Positions 1 through 8,457 of a stretch of 64,000 bases of DNA are shown here, piece by piece. Location of the stretch: positions 1-64,000 of the forward strand of contig NZ_QZVS01000077.1 of assembly GCF_003602235.1 (NCBI RefSeq), in the 5' to 3' direction. This DNA comes from Cryobacterium melibiosiphilum. GTDB lineage: Bacteria > Actinomycetota > Actinomycetes > Actinomycetales > Microbacteriaceae. The position numbers and the translations under genes are program-made. The notes below the pieces were generated by a model. The model made no database searches and was not told where the DNA came from. It saw only the letters and a program-made list of their open reading frames with translations. Positions within the stretch are counted from its first letter, which is position 1. Each line of letters begins with the position of its first letter.

Positions 1-26
1 GACCGGTACTAATAAGCCGATAATTT
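1..26 (+). rRNA. 23S rRNA, 3' end (partial)
   Basis: The first bases match the conserved 3' tail of bacterial 23S rRNA (GACCGGTACTAATA then AGCCGATAA). Most of the gene lies before the window. The 3' boundary is approximate, because the tail pairs with the unseen 5' end. About 130 bp of AT-richer spacer separates it from the 5S gene, as in a normal 16S-23S-5S operon. No tRNA was seen in that spacer. Confidence 0.75.
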
Positions 27-155
27 GATAACACTACAGTTTGAATAAGCTGCATGCGTCCACTATGTGGTTCTCGATGTACGGTCGAGAACAACGCTCA
101 CCTCAGGTGAGCTCTATAACTAAAAAATATAGGTTCGAAACAAGCATCAACAATT

Positions 156-275
156 GTTTCGGCGGCTATAGCAAGAGGGAAACGCCCGGTCACATTCCGA
201 ACCCGGAAGCTAAGACTCTTTGCGCCGATGGTACTGCAGGGGGGACCCTGTGGGAGAGTAGGACACCGCCGGACT
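156..275 (+). rRNA. rrf: 5S rRNA
   Basis: About 120 nt with 5S hallmarks: a terminal helix formed by TTCGGCGG near 158 and CCGCCGGA near 266, the loop-A/helix-III stretch CATTCCGAACCCGGAAG, and the 3' part GATGGTACTGCA followed by GGGAGAGTAGGACACCG. It follows the 23S tail in the usual order. Ends are good to a few bases. Confidence 0.9.
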
Positions 276-290
276 TAACTTAGAATAATC

Positions 291-322
291 AGGAAAGCCA
301 CCCCTCACGGGGTGGCTTTCCT
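291..322 (+). terminator. First rRNA operon terminator hairpin
   Basis: A perfect 14-bp stem, AGGAAAGCCACCCC (291-304) against GGGGTGGCTTTCCT (309-322), with loop TCAC. It lies 15 bp past the 5S end and is the first of two tandem hairpins, as expected for strong termination of an rRNA operon. Confidence 0.85.
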
Positions 323-328
323 GCGTTA

Positions 329-354
329 AGGCCACCCGCACGGGTGGCCTTTTC
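329..354 (+). terminator. Second rRNA operon terminator hairpin
   Basis: Stem AGGCCACCC (329-337) and GGGTGGCCT (342-350), loop GCAC, followed by a T run. It is a classic intrinsic terminator backing up the hairpin at 291-322, and it shares the core GCCACCC with it. Confidence 0.85.
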
Positions 355-405
355 TGGTTTAAGGCCGACCCGCGTGCGGCCCGTCAGAGGGGATAGACTT
401 TTCCG

Positions 406-1041
406 GTGAACGCCCAACGCCCCTCTTCTGCCACCCTGCGTGGACGCTTCGTGCAACTCCAACGACTCGGCTCCGACGCCATGCCTGAGCTCTACAAGGC
501 CATCGGCAAGCCCGCCGTCTTTGCTCACGGCTACGGCGGTGGGCCGGCGGCCCTGCGCACCGACGTCGACCGCTTCACGACCTGGGCGGACACGTATTTT
601 CAGTGGGAGGGCATGCCCTACGCCGTACGGCTGCTGGGCGGGCCGAACGACGGCGACCTCGTGGGAACAACCACTCTGGGTGACATCGACCTCGTCAACG
701 AGTCCGCGCACCTCGGCTGGACCGCCTATGACCCCCGCGTCTGGGGAACGGCCGTCAACGCCGAGACCAAGCTCCTGCTGCTCGGGGCCGCTTTCGACAG
801 CGGCTTCGGCCGGGTCAAGATTCAAGCGGATGCCATGAACGAGCGCTCGCGTGCGGCGATCCTCGGCATCGGGGCGACCTTCGAGGGCGTTCTGCGCCGT
901 GACCGTCCGCGCGCCGACGGCACCTGGCGTGACACCGCTGTCTACTCAATCCTGCGCGAGGAATGGCCGACCGTGCAGGCCGGACTGCAGACCCGACTCG
1001 ACGCGTTCCAGGGGCGTTCGGTGTCCTATCGCTCTCGCTGA
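406..1041 (+). CDS. GNAT family N-acetyltransferase (RimJ/RimL type)
   Basis: A 211-residue protein of the acetyltransf_3 type, which moves an acetyl group from acetyl-CoA to an amine. The fold signature is visible in the second half: the strand HLGWTAYDP, a helix leading to VNAETKLLLLGAAFD, then VKIQADAMNERSRAAILGIGATFEGVLRR, where the N-x-R-S motif typical of RimJ-like enzymes sits near residue 145. Length fits the family. The start is GTG 406, with a purine-rich AGAGGGGAT about 12 bases upstream. It is the first gene after the rRNA terminators. Substrate cannot be inferred; protein N-termini, antibiotics and small amines are all acetylated by relatives. Confidence 0.85.
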   Translation: MNAQRPSSATLRGRFVQLQRLGSDAMPELYKAIGKPAVFAHGYGGGPAALRTDVDRFTTWADTYFQWEGMPYAVRLLGGPNDGDLVGTTTLGDIDLVNESAHLGWTAYDPRVWGTAVNAETKLLLLGAAFDSGFGRVKIQADAMNERSRAAILGIGATFEGVLRRDRPRADGTWRDTAVYSILREEWPTVQAGLQTRLDAFQGRSVSYRSR

Positions 1042-1099
1042 CGCGGGGGCAGACGTCACGCGAGCCCCGCGGCCGCTCATCGCGCTCCAGTTCCTCGGC

Positions 1100-2047
1100 A
1101 TGGGCCTCGTCTGGGGCGCCAGCTTCCTGTTCATGAAGATCGCGCTCGACGGAGTGAGTTTCGGCCAGGTGGCTTGGTCGCGGCTGGTGCTGGGCGGCCT
1201 GACGCTTGGGATCATTGTCGCGGTCTCGCGCCCGCGCGTGGCCAGCGGGCCCGTGTTGCCGCGCGAAGCATTCGTCTGGCTGCACTTTCTGGTCATTGCG
1301 GTGACCGGATGTGTGCTGCCACACCTGCTCTTCGCCTGGGCCGAGCAGTACGTGTCGTCGGGGCTCGCCAGCATCTACAACGCAGTGACGCCCATCATGA
1401 CCGCGCTGATGGCCACGCTGGCCTTTCGGGTGGAGCGCCTCGCCCGGGTGCAGGTGCTGGGGGTGCTCGTAGGCATCATCGGGGTCGTCGTCATCATCGC
1501 GCCGTGGCAATACTCCGAGCTCACCGGTGATTTATGGGGCCAGCTGGCCTGCCTCGGCGCCGCCGTCAGCTACGGCTTCACTTTCGGCTACACGCGCCGG
1601 TTCTTGAGCGGACGCCCGATCGCCGGCGCCACCTTCGCCTTCATGAACATCGGCATCGGCGGGGCGATCATGCTGGCGCTGACGCCGGTGCTGGCCTGGA
1701 CGCCGGTCGAGCTCACTCTGCCCATCGTGCTGTGCCTCGTAACACTGGGGGCCCTCGGCACGGGGCTCGCGTACATCTGGCACATCAACGTGCTGCGGGC
1801 CTGGGGCCCCACGACGACGTCGACCGTCACCTACGTCACCCCGGTGGTCGGCGTGACCCTCGGGGTGCTGGTGCTCGCCGAGACGTTCTCCTGGCATGAA
1901 CCGACCGGGGCACTGCTGGTGCTCGGGGGCATCCTCCTGACCCAGCGGAGGCTTCGCACCCGACTGCGCCGAGACCCGGCGGATATTGCACCCAGCGGGC
2001 ATGCATTATCGTCGAAGCATGGCCGTACAGGAAGAATTGCCCGCTGA
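1100..2047 (+). CDS. EamA/DMT family transporter
   Basis: A drug/metabolite-superfamily permease with about ten hydrophobic segments arranged as two EamA repeats (roughly residues 1-135 and 155-290). The first repeat opens GLVWGASFLFMKIAL and the second carries LGTGLAYIWHINVLRAWGPTTTS and a C-terminal GGILLTQRRLRTR, all usual for this family. Substrate is unknown. The first in-frame ATG (1100) is used, but it falls inside transmembrane segment 1, and the frame is open upstream with no good GTG between 902 and 1100. The true start may therefore be a non-canonical codon just after the GNAT stop at 1041. The 3' end overlaps the chorismate mutase gene by about 29 bp. Confidence 0.75.
   Translation: MGLVWGASFLFMKIALDGVSFGQVAWSRLVLGGLTLGIIVAVSRPRVASGPVLPREAFVWLHFLVIAVTGCVLPHLLFAWAEQYVSSGLASIYNAVTPIMTALMATLAFRVERLARVQVLGVLVGIIGVVVIIAPWQYSELTGDLWGQLACLGAAVSYGFTFGYTRRFLSGRPIAGATFAFMNIGIGGAIMLALTPVLAWTPVELTLPIVLCLVTLGALGTGLAYIWHINVLRAWGPTTTSTVTYVTPVVGVTLGVLVLAETFSWHEPTGALLVLGGILLTQRRLRTRLRRDPADIAPSGHALSSKHGRTGRIAR
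1986..2012 (+). promoter_or_regulatory. Possible leaderless promoter for chorismate mutase
   Basis: TTGCAC (1986-1991) and TATCGT (2007-2012), spacing 15. The last T of the -10 lies seven bases before the ATG at 2019, so transcription would start on the start codon itself. The spacer is short, so the -35 assignment is weak. The -10/ATG geometry matches several other genes in this window. Confidence 0.35.
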
Positions 2048-2357
2048 CGCGGGGCAGGACGCGATTGACCAGCTGCACAGCATCCGCGAGAGCATCGACA
2101 ATATCGATGCGGCGCTGATCCACCTCCTTGCGGAACGGTTCAAATTCACCCAGGGCGTCGGCCGGCTGAAGGCGGCGCACGGCCTGCCGCCCGCCGATCC
2201 CGCCCGGGAACTGATGCAGATCGAACGCCTGCGGGCACTGGCCATTGAGGCCCACCTCGACCCCGCCTTCGCGGAGAAGTTCCTGAACTTCGTCATCGCG
2301 GAGGTCATCCACCACCACGTGCAGATCGCCGGCGGTCAGACCGCTTCCGGCGCGTAG
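2019..2357 (+). CDS. Chorismate mutase, AroQ type
   Basis: A 112-residue all-helical chorismate mutase (chorismate to prephenate, toward Phe and Tyr). Recognisable elements are RESIDNIDAALIHLLAERF (helix 1 with the active-site Arg), VGRLKAAHGLPPADPAR (the loop with catalytic Lys and Arg) and FLNFVIAEVIHHH at the end of the last helix. It is a stand-alone protein with no prephenate dehydratase or DAHP synthase fused. ATG 2019 is chosen because upstream in-frame starts lie inside the EamA coding end and because a TATCGT -10-like motif sits at leaderless distance. There is no clear Shine-Dalgarno. The next gene is an SDR 13 bp downstream. Confidence 0.85.
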   Translation: MAVQEELPADAGQDAIDQLHSIRESIDNIDAALIHLLAERFKFTQGVGRLKAAHGLPPADPARELMQIERLRALAIEAHLDPAFAEKFLNFVIAEVIHHHVQIAGGQTASGA

Positions 2358-2370
2358 GCCCGGCTCGCGC

Positions 2371-3294
2371 ATGGGCTGGAACCCGCGACACCTGCCCGCG
2401 CAACCCGGCAGAACCTTCGTCGTCACCGGCGCCAACGCGGGCCTTGGGTATTTCACGAGCGAGCAACTGGCGTCCACCGGAGCGCAGGTCATCCTCGCCT
2501 GCCGCAATGACGCGCGGGCGCAGAACGCGGCGACCCGCATTCGGGAACGGGTGCCCGGGGCATCCGTCTCGACGATGCTGTTGGACGTGTCTGACCTGCA
2601 GTCCGTGCGCACCGCGAGTGAGACTCTTCGCGCACTGCCCCGGCTCGATGGGCTGATCCTCAACGCCGGAATCGTGCACCCGTCGGCGGACCGTCAGGTG
2701 AGCCTCGACGGCAATGAGCTGATCCTGGCCACGAACTTCCTCGGACATTTCGCTCTCACCGCGGGCACGCTCATGGCCCTGCGCCGCACTCCCGGTAGTC
2801 GGGTGGTGTCACTCGGGTCGGTGATCTCCCGAATCATGGATTCGTCCCTGGACGATCTGCAGTTGGCCACGACGTACAACGGGTGGAAGGCCTACGCCCA
2901 GTCGAAGATCGCCATGCAGGTGTTCGGATTCGAACTCGACCGACGTTTGCGCGCCAACGGCGCCGGCATGGTGCAGTCGGTCGTCGCGCACCCGGGATAC
3001 TCTATTTCCGGGCTCACCCCCACCGTTGACGGGATCAACGAGATCACACCGGTCAAGCGTGTGATCGACGGAGTGCAGCTTCTGGTGGGCGCTCAGAGTA
3101 AGGAGCGCGGCGCGTGGCCGACGGTGCGCGCGGCGCTCGATGCGGATGCCCGCGGCGGGGACTATTTCGGCCCGCGCTTTCTCACCCGCGGGGCGCCGAC
3201 CCGCCAACCGGCCACGGCCACCTCACGTGACCGCGGCGTCGCCACACGCCTGTGGGAGCGCGCCGAGACGCTGATCGGCGAACCCTTTCTCTAA
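2371..3294 (+). CDS. Short-chain dehydrogenase/reductase
   Basis: A 307-residue SDR of the retinol-dehydrogenase/protochlorophyllide-reductase-like group. The cofactor motif TGANAGLG is at residues 19-26, followed by ACRN, which suggests NADPH preference. Next come LDVSDLQSV, the structural LILNAG, catalytic Ser near 150 (SLGSV) and YAQSK with Tyr 175 and Lys 179. The substrate is not predictable. It is longer than classical SDRs because of a C-terminal extension rich in Arg and Ala. It lies 13 bp after chorismate mutase in the same direction and ends at a hairpin shared with convergent purL. Confidence 0.85.
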   Translation: MGWNPRHLPAQPGRTFVVTGANAGLGYFTSEQLASTGAQVILACRNDARAQNAATRIRERVPGASVSTMLLDVSDLQSVRTASETLRALPRLDGLILNAGIVHPSADRQVSLDGNELILATNFLGHFALTAGTLMALRRTPGSRVVSLGSVISRIMDSSLDDLQLATTYNGWKAYAQSKIAMQVFGFELDRRLRANGAGMVQSVVAHPGYSISGLTPTVDGINEITPVKRVIDGVQLLVGAQSKERGAWPTVRAALDADARGGDYFGPRFLTRGAPTRQPATATSRDRGVATRLWERAETLIGEPFL

Positions 3295-3308
3295 GCGGCA
3301 GCAGAACC

Positions 3309-3337
3309 GGCTGGCGGGGCCGGTGGCCCCGCCAGCC
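3309..3337. terminator. Bidirectional terminator between SDR and purL
   Basis: A perfect 13-bp GC-only-plus-T/A stem, GGCTGGCGGGGCC (3309-3321) and GGCCCCGCCAGCC (3325-3337), with a 3-nt loop GGT. It fills the 45-bp gap between the two converging stop codons and so could serve both genes. There is no T run. Confidence 0.75.
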
Positions 3338-3339
3338 GA

Positions 3340-5646
3340 TCAGGCGAAGGCGGCCGGCAGGGTTGAGCGGTGGCGCGCCTGCAGGTCGGCCAGGTCGACC
3401 GAGAACACGTCCTGAATGTCCAGGGCGTGCAGGGTGGCATCCGTCACGCCGATGCGCAGCACCGGGTACTCGCGGCCCTTGCAGAGGCCGAGGAACTTCA
3501 CGTCGTCTTCGCGGGGAACGCTCACGATGACGCGGCCGGCCGATTCACTGAACAGGGCGACGGATGCGTCCACGCCGTCCCGCTCGCAGATCTCGCTCAG
3601 CCAGACCCGCGCGCCGACACCGAAGCGCATGACGGCTTCGGCGAGGGCCTGGGCGAGCCCGCCCTCGCTGAGGTCGTGGGCGCTGTCGACGAGGGCTTCC
3701 TTCGATGCGGCGTGCAGCAGGCCGCCAAGGGCGACCTCACGCTTCAGGTCCACGGCCGGCGGGCGTCCGCCGAGGTGGTTGTGCACGACGCCGGCCCAGG
3801 CCGATCCGTCGAGCTCTTCGGCGGTGGTGCCGAGTAGGTAGATGTTGTGTCCGTCGTCCTGCCAGCCACTCGGGGTGCGGCGTCCGACGTCGTCGATCAC
3901 GCCGAGCACGGCCACGACCGGGGTCGGGTGGATCGGCTGGGTGCCGGTCTGGTTGTAGAACGACACATTGCCGCCCGTGACCGGGATCTCCATTTCGAGG
4001 CATCCGTCGGCGAGGGCCGTGACGGCCTCACGGAACTGCCACATGACCTCGGGGTTCTCGGGAGAGCCGAAGTTGAGGCAGTCGCTGATGCCGACCGGAA
4101 CCGCACCGGTCGCGGCGACGTTGCGGTAGGCCTCGGCGAGGGCGAGCTGGGCGCCCACGTACGGGTCGAGCTGGCAGTAGCGCCCGTTCGCGTCGGTCGC
4201 GATGGCGAAACCGAGCCCACTTTCTTCGTCGACACGGATCATGCCACCGTCGTCGGGGAAGGCGAGGGCGGTGTTGCCGCCGACGTAGTGGTCGTACTGG
4301 TCTGTGATCCAGCTCGGGTCGGCGAGGTTCGGCGAGCCGAGCAGGTCGAGGAACTGGCTGCGCAGGGTCTCACCGTCGAGCGCGCGGGGCAGAACGGACG
4401 CGGTGTCGGCCTGCAGGGCGTCGATCCAGGTCGGGTAGGCGACCGGGCGCTCGTAGACCGGGCCGTCGATCGCGACGGTGCGCGGGTCGACGTTGACGAT
4501 CTCTTCGCCGTTCCAGTCGATGATCAGGCGGCCGGAGTCGGTGACCTCGCCGAGCACACTGGTCTCCACGTCCCACTTGTCGGTGACCGCGAGGAAACCG
4601 GCGAGCTTCTCGGGGGTGACGACCGCCATCATCCGCTCCTGGCTTTCGCTCATCAGGATTTCTTCGGCGGTGAGGGTCGGGTCGCGCAGAAGTACGTTTT
4701 CGAGCTGGATGTACATGCCGCCGTCGCCGTTCGACGCCAGCTCGCTCGTCGCGCAGCTGATGCCGGCGGCGCCGAGGTCCTGGATTCCTTCGACGAGCTT
4801 GCCCTGGAACAGTTCAAGGCAGCACTCGATGAGTACCTTCTCGGCGAAGGGGTCGCCGACCTGCACGGCGGGGCGCTTGGTCGGGCCGCCGGCGCTGAAG
4901 GTGTCGGAGGCGAGGATCGACGCGCCGCCGATGCCGTCGCCGCCGGTGCGGGCACCGAAGAGCACGACCTTGTTGCCCACGCCGCGGGCGTTGGCCAGGT
5001 GCAGGTCTTCGTGGCGCATGACGCCGACCGAGAGGGCGTTGACGAGCGGGTTGCCCTGGTAGACGGCGTCGAAATAGGTCTCGCCGCCGATGTTGGGCAG
5101 GCCCAGGCAGTTGCCGTAGAAGCTGATGCCGCTCACGGCGCCGTGCACGACCCGGGCGGTGTCGGGGTCGTTGATGTCACCGAAGCGCAGGGCATCCATG
5201 ACGGCGACCGGGCGGGCGCCCATCGAGATGATGTCGCGCACGATGCCGCCGACGCCGGTCGCGGCACCCTGGAACGGCTCAATGTAGGAGGGGTGGTTGT
5301 GCGACTCGATCTTGAAGGTGACGGCCCAGCCCTCACCGACGTCGAGCACGCCGGCATTCTCGCCCATGCCGACCATCAGGTTCTTCTTCATGGCGGGGGT
5401 GACCTTGTCGCCGAACTGGCGCAGGTACATCTTCGAGCTCTTATAGGAGCAGTGCTCGCTCCACATCACCGAGTACATGGCGAGCTCGCCACTTGTGGGG
5501 CGGCGGCCCAGAATCTCGCGAATCTGTGCGTACTCGTCGGCCTTGAGCCCGAGCGCGCCGTAGGGCTGCTCTTTCTCGGGCGTCGCCGCGGCATTCGAGA
5601 CGGTGTCCGCGATGCCGCGGGAGGGTGTGGTGGAAACAGCGGTCAC
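3340..5646 (-). CDS. purL: Phosphoribosylformylglycinamidine synthase subunit PurL
   Basis: The 768-residue FGAM synthetase catalytic subunit of the small (Bacillus) type, which works with PurQ and PurS: FGAR + Gln + ATP to FGAM. Seen are [34 protein letters not shown] at the N-terminus (interrupted here only by family variation), [10 protein letters not shown] in the ATP/FGAR site, [18 protein letters not shown] and [15 protein letters not shown], and [14 protein letters not shown] in the second half. Length is normal and the start is ATG 5646. It is transcribed away from its partners purQ and purS, which lie 17 kb further on in the same orientation, so the three subunits are not in one operon here. 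Confidence 0.97.
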   Translation of the reverse strand: MTAVSTTPSRGIADTVSNAAATPEKEQPYGALGLKADEYAQIREILGRRPTSGELAMYSVMWSEHCSYKSSKMYLRQFGDKVTPAMKKNLMVGMGENAGVLDVGEGWAVTFKIESHNHPSYIEPFQGAATGVGGIVRDIISMGARPVAVMDALRFGDINDPDTARVVHGAVSGISFYGNCLGLPNIGGETYFDAVYQGNPLVNALSVGVMRHEDLHLANARGVGNKVVLFGARTGGDGIGGASILASDTFSAGGPTKRPAVQVGDPFAEKVLIECCLELFQGKLVEGIQDLGAAGISCATSELASNGDGGMYIQLENVLLRDPTLTAEEILMSESQERMMAVVTPEKLAGFLAVTDKWDVETSVLGEVTDSGRLIIDWNGEEIVNVDPRTVAIDGPVYERPVAYPTWIDALQADTASVLPRALDGETLRSQFLDLLGSPNLADPSWITDQYDHYVGGNTALAFPDDGGMIRVDEESGLGFAIATDANGRYCQLDPYVGAQLALAEAYRNVAATGAVPVGISDCLNFGSPENPEVMWQFREAVTALADGCLEMEIPVTGGNVSFYNQTGTQPIHPTPVVAVLGVIDDVGRRTPSGWQDDGHNIYLLGTTAEELDGSAWAGVVHNHLGGRPPAVDLKREVALGGLLHAASKEALVDSAHDLSEGGLAQALAEAVMRFGVGARVWLSEICERDGVDASVALFSESAGRVIVSVPREDDVKFLGLCKGREYPVLRIGVTDATLHALDIQDVFSVDLADLQARHRSTLPAAFA

Positions 5647-5755
5647 GTGGCGTTCTCCCAGATATAGCGGATGCTTGACCCGCCCAGTCTACCTGTAGCC
5701 CCTCCGCACGGTTCGGCCGGTGGGTGCCGGGTGCAGACTGCACCTGGCTACCGTT

Positions 5756-7567
5756 TCACGAGTATTTAGGGTCCACTGGTCGGCGATAACGTCGATTGCG
5801 GCTCTGCGGCGGCGCCGTCGGGGTGATGGCGCCTTGCTCAATGAGTACACGCAGGCGCGGACGGAGCGAATTGGTGCTGCTGTGGGTTGCGTCGACCAAC
5901 TCATGGATGTTGAGCTCGTTTTCCTGACCGAGGGCAGCAAGAATTCGTTCATCGAGGCTGCGATCGGGAAAGCTGCCCGGTGGGGACATTTCATCCGCGA
6001 ACAATGTGTTTTCGTTCACCTCGGCGGCGACTAGTCGTGGCCCCGGCCGATACGGGCCGCCGGGTTGCGCGGGAAAGCGAAGCCAGTCATCGGCAACTAG
6101 CGTTCGCAAGACCACTCGGGCGTCCGCAGAATCCATTCCGAATTGGGCACGGAGGAGCTGATCTTCGACGTCGTATCCTCGATGTACCAGAGCCAAAGTT
6201 CGCTGTGCGTCGGGATCAAGCGAGCCCGCCCCAATTGCGGACAGCCACGTTGACATCTCTGGATTGAGCAGGCCATGTCGATCGAGCGTGACGGTCATGC
6301 TCGTTGACGTGGCGGTGAAGCGCGGTGCGGGGAGTCCCATCCCGCCCAGAGCCCCGGCCATGCGCAGAATTCCGGAACCAGCGTTCTCGCACACCGTCTC
6401 GTCGCGGTCGGGGAAAGGGACCTCGGTGAGCAGGCTCGCGAGGATTTGGTTGCGGGACCGAGAGTTGCCGTCGAATAGATCGACAACACGGCGGCCGCCC
6501 CAGATGCCGCCCGGGCTCCACACCTCCAACCGGTCTGGATAGATTTCCACCCGTACCTGGTCGCCGACCGCGAAACCGCTGTAGTCACGGTGAGTCAGAG
6601 CGTTGGCGATCGCTTCACGCACGGCGTCCACCGGGATTTCGGGTTCGTCGGATGCGCCGGCGCCCCGAGAAACGCGCCGTACCTTGAGGTTGCTCAGAAC
6701 TGCGCGCACGGCATCGTCGACCATCACCGGGATCGAGCCTTCGATCACCTGACGGTCCAACATGCGAACCTGCCCGACGATGTCCGCTTTGCTGCGGCCG
6801 GGGTAGGCCGCAAAGGTGATCATGAGTTGGGGAAAGAACTGTTGCGGGTAGGTCCCCAGAGTGAGCAGGCCAGCGAGTGTCAGAGTGACGCCGTCGGATG
6901 CGACCACGTTGTGCCGCTGCAGAATATCGGCGGTGCTCGTGAGCCCCGCGAACGAACGGGGCCGGGTCCTGCGGAGTCGGGCGATGTACCGCTCGACCAG
7001 TGCAGAATCCAGATCGGCGATCGTGGTGCCGTCGACGAGTGCACTGTCTTCGCGCGGTTGGCCGCGGTCCGAGGTGAGGAGGAAGATCGCGTAGGTGCTC
7101 ATTCGGCGGTCCCCGTCACCGACCCGCTCGTAGGTGCCGGCTTCTACTCCCTGGGTGGTGACGTACGACGGTTTTCTGTCGGCGGGGAGCTCAGCAACAT
7201 CCACGATGACGACCTGTGCGCCATCAACCTCGGCTATATCGATCGTGCCGATGGGACGGGGTGTTACCGGGCCAGCGGGTTCTTGCGGGCCTCGAGGTCG
7301 GAAAGCGTCAGAGATTGCATCACGAATACGAGTCGCGTCGAATCCCTCAGCGGGCTCGAATCCCTCATCTTCTGCGAGCCCGAGAATGATCAGTCCGCCG
7401 CCGTGGTTACTGAAGGCGCTCACCGTCGGCCACAAGCTCTTCGGGAGCTCGCGAACCGCGGCCTTCACCTCAATTTGTCTCAGGTCGGTCCCAGCGCGGC
7501 GGACACCCCGGATGACCTCGCTCAGGGATCCCTGACTTGTCTTCACTTGATCCTCACTTGCTGTCAC
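5756..7567 (-). CDS. AlbA_2 (Schlafen-like) domain protein with GHKL-like C-terminal region
   Basis: A 603-residue protein. The N-terminal AlbA_2 domain (about residues 25-150) is shown by RQIEVKAAVRELPKSLW and SAFSNHGGGLIILGL, the usual nucleic-acid-binding signature. The middle has VDAVREAIANALTHRDYSG and DRLEVWSPGG (near residues 310-350), the conserved ATPase-like block of COG2865 regulators. The end (about 550-590) looks like a winged helix, NELNIHELVDATHSS. Relatives are called transcriptional regulators or defence-associated proteins, but no target is proved. Base composition is less GC-rich than its neighbours, which hints at transfer. The GTG 7567 start overlaps a tandem repeat (7565-7586). 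An internal GTG at 7546 is an alternative start. Confidence 0.8.
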   Translation of the reverse strand: MTASEDQVKTSQGSLSEVIRGVRRAGTDLRQIEVKAAVRELPKSLWPTVSAFSNHGGGLIILGLAEDEGFEPAEGFDATRIRDAISDAFRPRGPQEPAGPVTPRPIGTIDIAEVDGAQVVIVDVAELPADRKPSYVTTQGVEAGTYERVGDGDRRMSTYAIFLLTSDRGQPREDSALVDGTTIADLDSALVERYIARLRRTRPRSFAGLTSTADILQRHNVVASDGVTLTLAGLLTLGTYPQQFFPQLMITFAAYPGRSKADIVGQVRMLDRQVIEGSIPVMVDDAVRAVLSNLKVRRVSRGAGASDEPEIPVDAVREAIANALTHRDYSGFAVGDQVRVEIYPDRLEVWSPGGIWGGRRVVDLFDGNSRSRNQILASLLTEVPFPDRDETVCENAGSGILRMAGALGGMGLPAPRFTATSTSMTVTLDRHGLLNPEMSTWLSAIGAGSLDPDAQRTLALVHRGYDVEDQLLRAQFGMDSADARVVLRTLVADDWLRFPAQPGGPYRPGPRLVAAEVNENTLFADEMSPPGSFPDRSLDERILAALGQENELNIHELVDATHSSTNSLRPRLRVLIEQGAITPTAPPQSRNRRYRRPVDPKYS

Positions 7568-7586
7568 TATAGCTTCACTATAGCTT
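7565..7586 (-). repeat. Tandem 11-bp repeat over the start of the AlbA_2 gene
   Basis: CACTATAGCTT occurs twice head to tail on the plus strand (7565-7575 and 7576-7586), followed by CACTGTGG. Read on the gene strand this gives GTGAAGCTATAG twice, each TAG sharing its G with the next GTG, the last GTG being the gene's start. Each unit also supplies a TATAGT hexamer that could act as -10. Just upstream are more GTGA/TCAC words (7600-7617) that could be operator half-sites. Confidence 0.7.
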
Positions 7587-7718
7587 CACTGTGGTTGTCA
7601 GTGAGGTGACAAGTGAGGCCAAAGTGATGACTCGAACGACGCGAAGCCGTGATTGACAGTGTCGGTGTCGGAGCTGCGTAGGGCCAGGCGACAGCAGGTT
7701 GCGGCACGTTGCGCGCTC

Positions 7719-8405
7719 TCAAGGAGCGAGCTGCGGCCGGTCGAGGTGCGGGCGGTAGCCCTGTTCGGTCGCCCACGGCAGCCAGTTCGTTGGCGGCCAG
7801 GTGCCATCACGCAGCTGCGGGTGGTTGGGGTGACGGTGAAGCGCCCAGAGTGCGAAGACCAGTTCGGCCCATTCTGACGTGAGCCGCCAAGTGACCGGAC
7901 CCTCGGTGGATCTGGCCTGCATGATCACCACGTTGAAGGCGACGACCTGCATAAGGTCGACCGCCTCCCAGCGCCAGCGAAACAGCCCCTGCCTGGTGTG
8001 GATGTAGAAGCCTCCGGTGGTGACGAAGAGTGTGCCACCGAACAGCGATCGCCAGGCCTCCTGCGCGTCTGCCGCGGCCTGATTGCGGCGGGAGGCGTTG
8101 CCGGCCGCGCTGGCCGCGAGCGTTCCCGCCGCCAGCGCGAGTCCGAATGCGCCGGTGCCCCAGACGAATGTTGACGACCGGTTATAGGAGCCGTCGCCGG
8201 CGGCATGGAATGAGTCGACAAACAGGTTGCCTGCCGTAACGGCAACTTCGCCGTCGGTCAGCGGGAATAGCGTGTCGATGCGGTGCTGAGGAACATGGCC
8301 GTTCACCGTGTCGAAGACGATGTGGCAGGTGGTCCAGAGCGCCGTGTCGGCGGGCAGCCACACGCGATTTTGTGGGTCGGCAGCGCCCTTCGGGGGAGGA
8401 ATCAC
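7719..8405 (-). CDS. Hypothetical protein
   Basis: About 228 residues; not assigned to a known family. There is a Gly/Ala-rich hydrophobic segment (VWGTGAFGLALAAGTLAASAAG) after a His-rich first third, then a Trp-rich C-terminal half with WRWEAVDLMQVVAFNVVI and WAELVFALWALHRHPNHPQL, a pattern also seen in actinobacterial proteins of unknown function. The GTG at 8405 is the first usable start after the ligase stop, and there is no clear ribosome site. Three GGTCTC hexamers (8424-8441) lie just upstream. It may be cotranscribed with the acyl-CoA ligase gene that ends 52 bp before it. Confidence 0.6.
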   Translation of the reverse strand: MIPPPKGAADPQNRVWLPADTALWTTCHIVFDTVNGHVPQHRIDTLFPLTDGEVAVTAGNLFVDSFHAAGDGSYNRSSTFVWGTGAFGLALAAGTLAASAAGNASRRNQAAADAQEAWRSLFGGTLFVTTGGFYIHTRQGLFRWRWEAVDLMQVVAFNVVIMQARSTEGPVTWRLTSEWAELVFALWALHRHPNHPQLRDGTWPPTNWLPWATEQGYRPHLDRPQLAP

Positions 8406-8457
8406 ACTCGAGAGTAGCGTGGCGGTCTCGGTCTCGGTCTCGGGATAGCCACCCCAT

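Noticed and set aside
26-155. tRNA gene in the 23S-5S spacer
   Set aside because: No acceptor/T-arm pattern (GGTTCGAAA near 130 lacks a matching stem and the rest of a cloverleaf).
3847-5667. Long open frame antisense to purL
   Set aside because: Its translation is a composition-driven shadow (Val, Gly, Asp, Arg runs) of an intact purL; there is no ribosome site or family feature.
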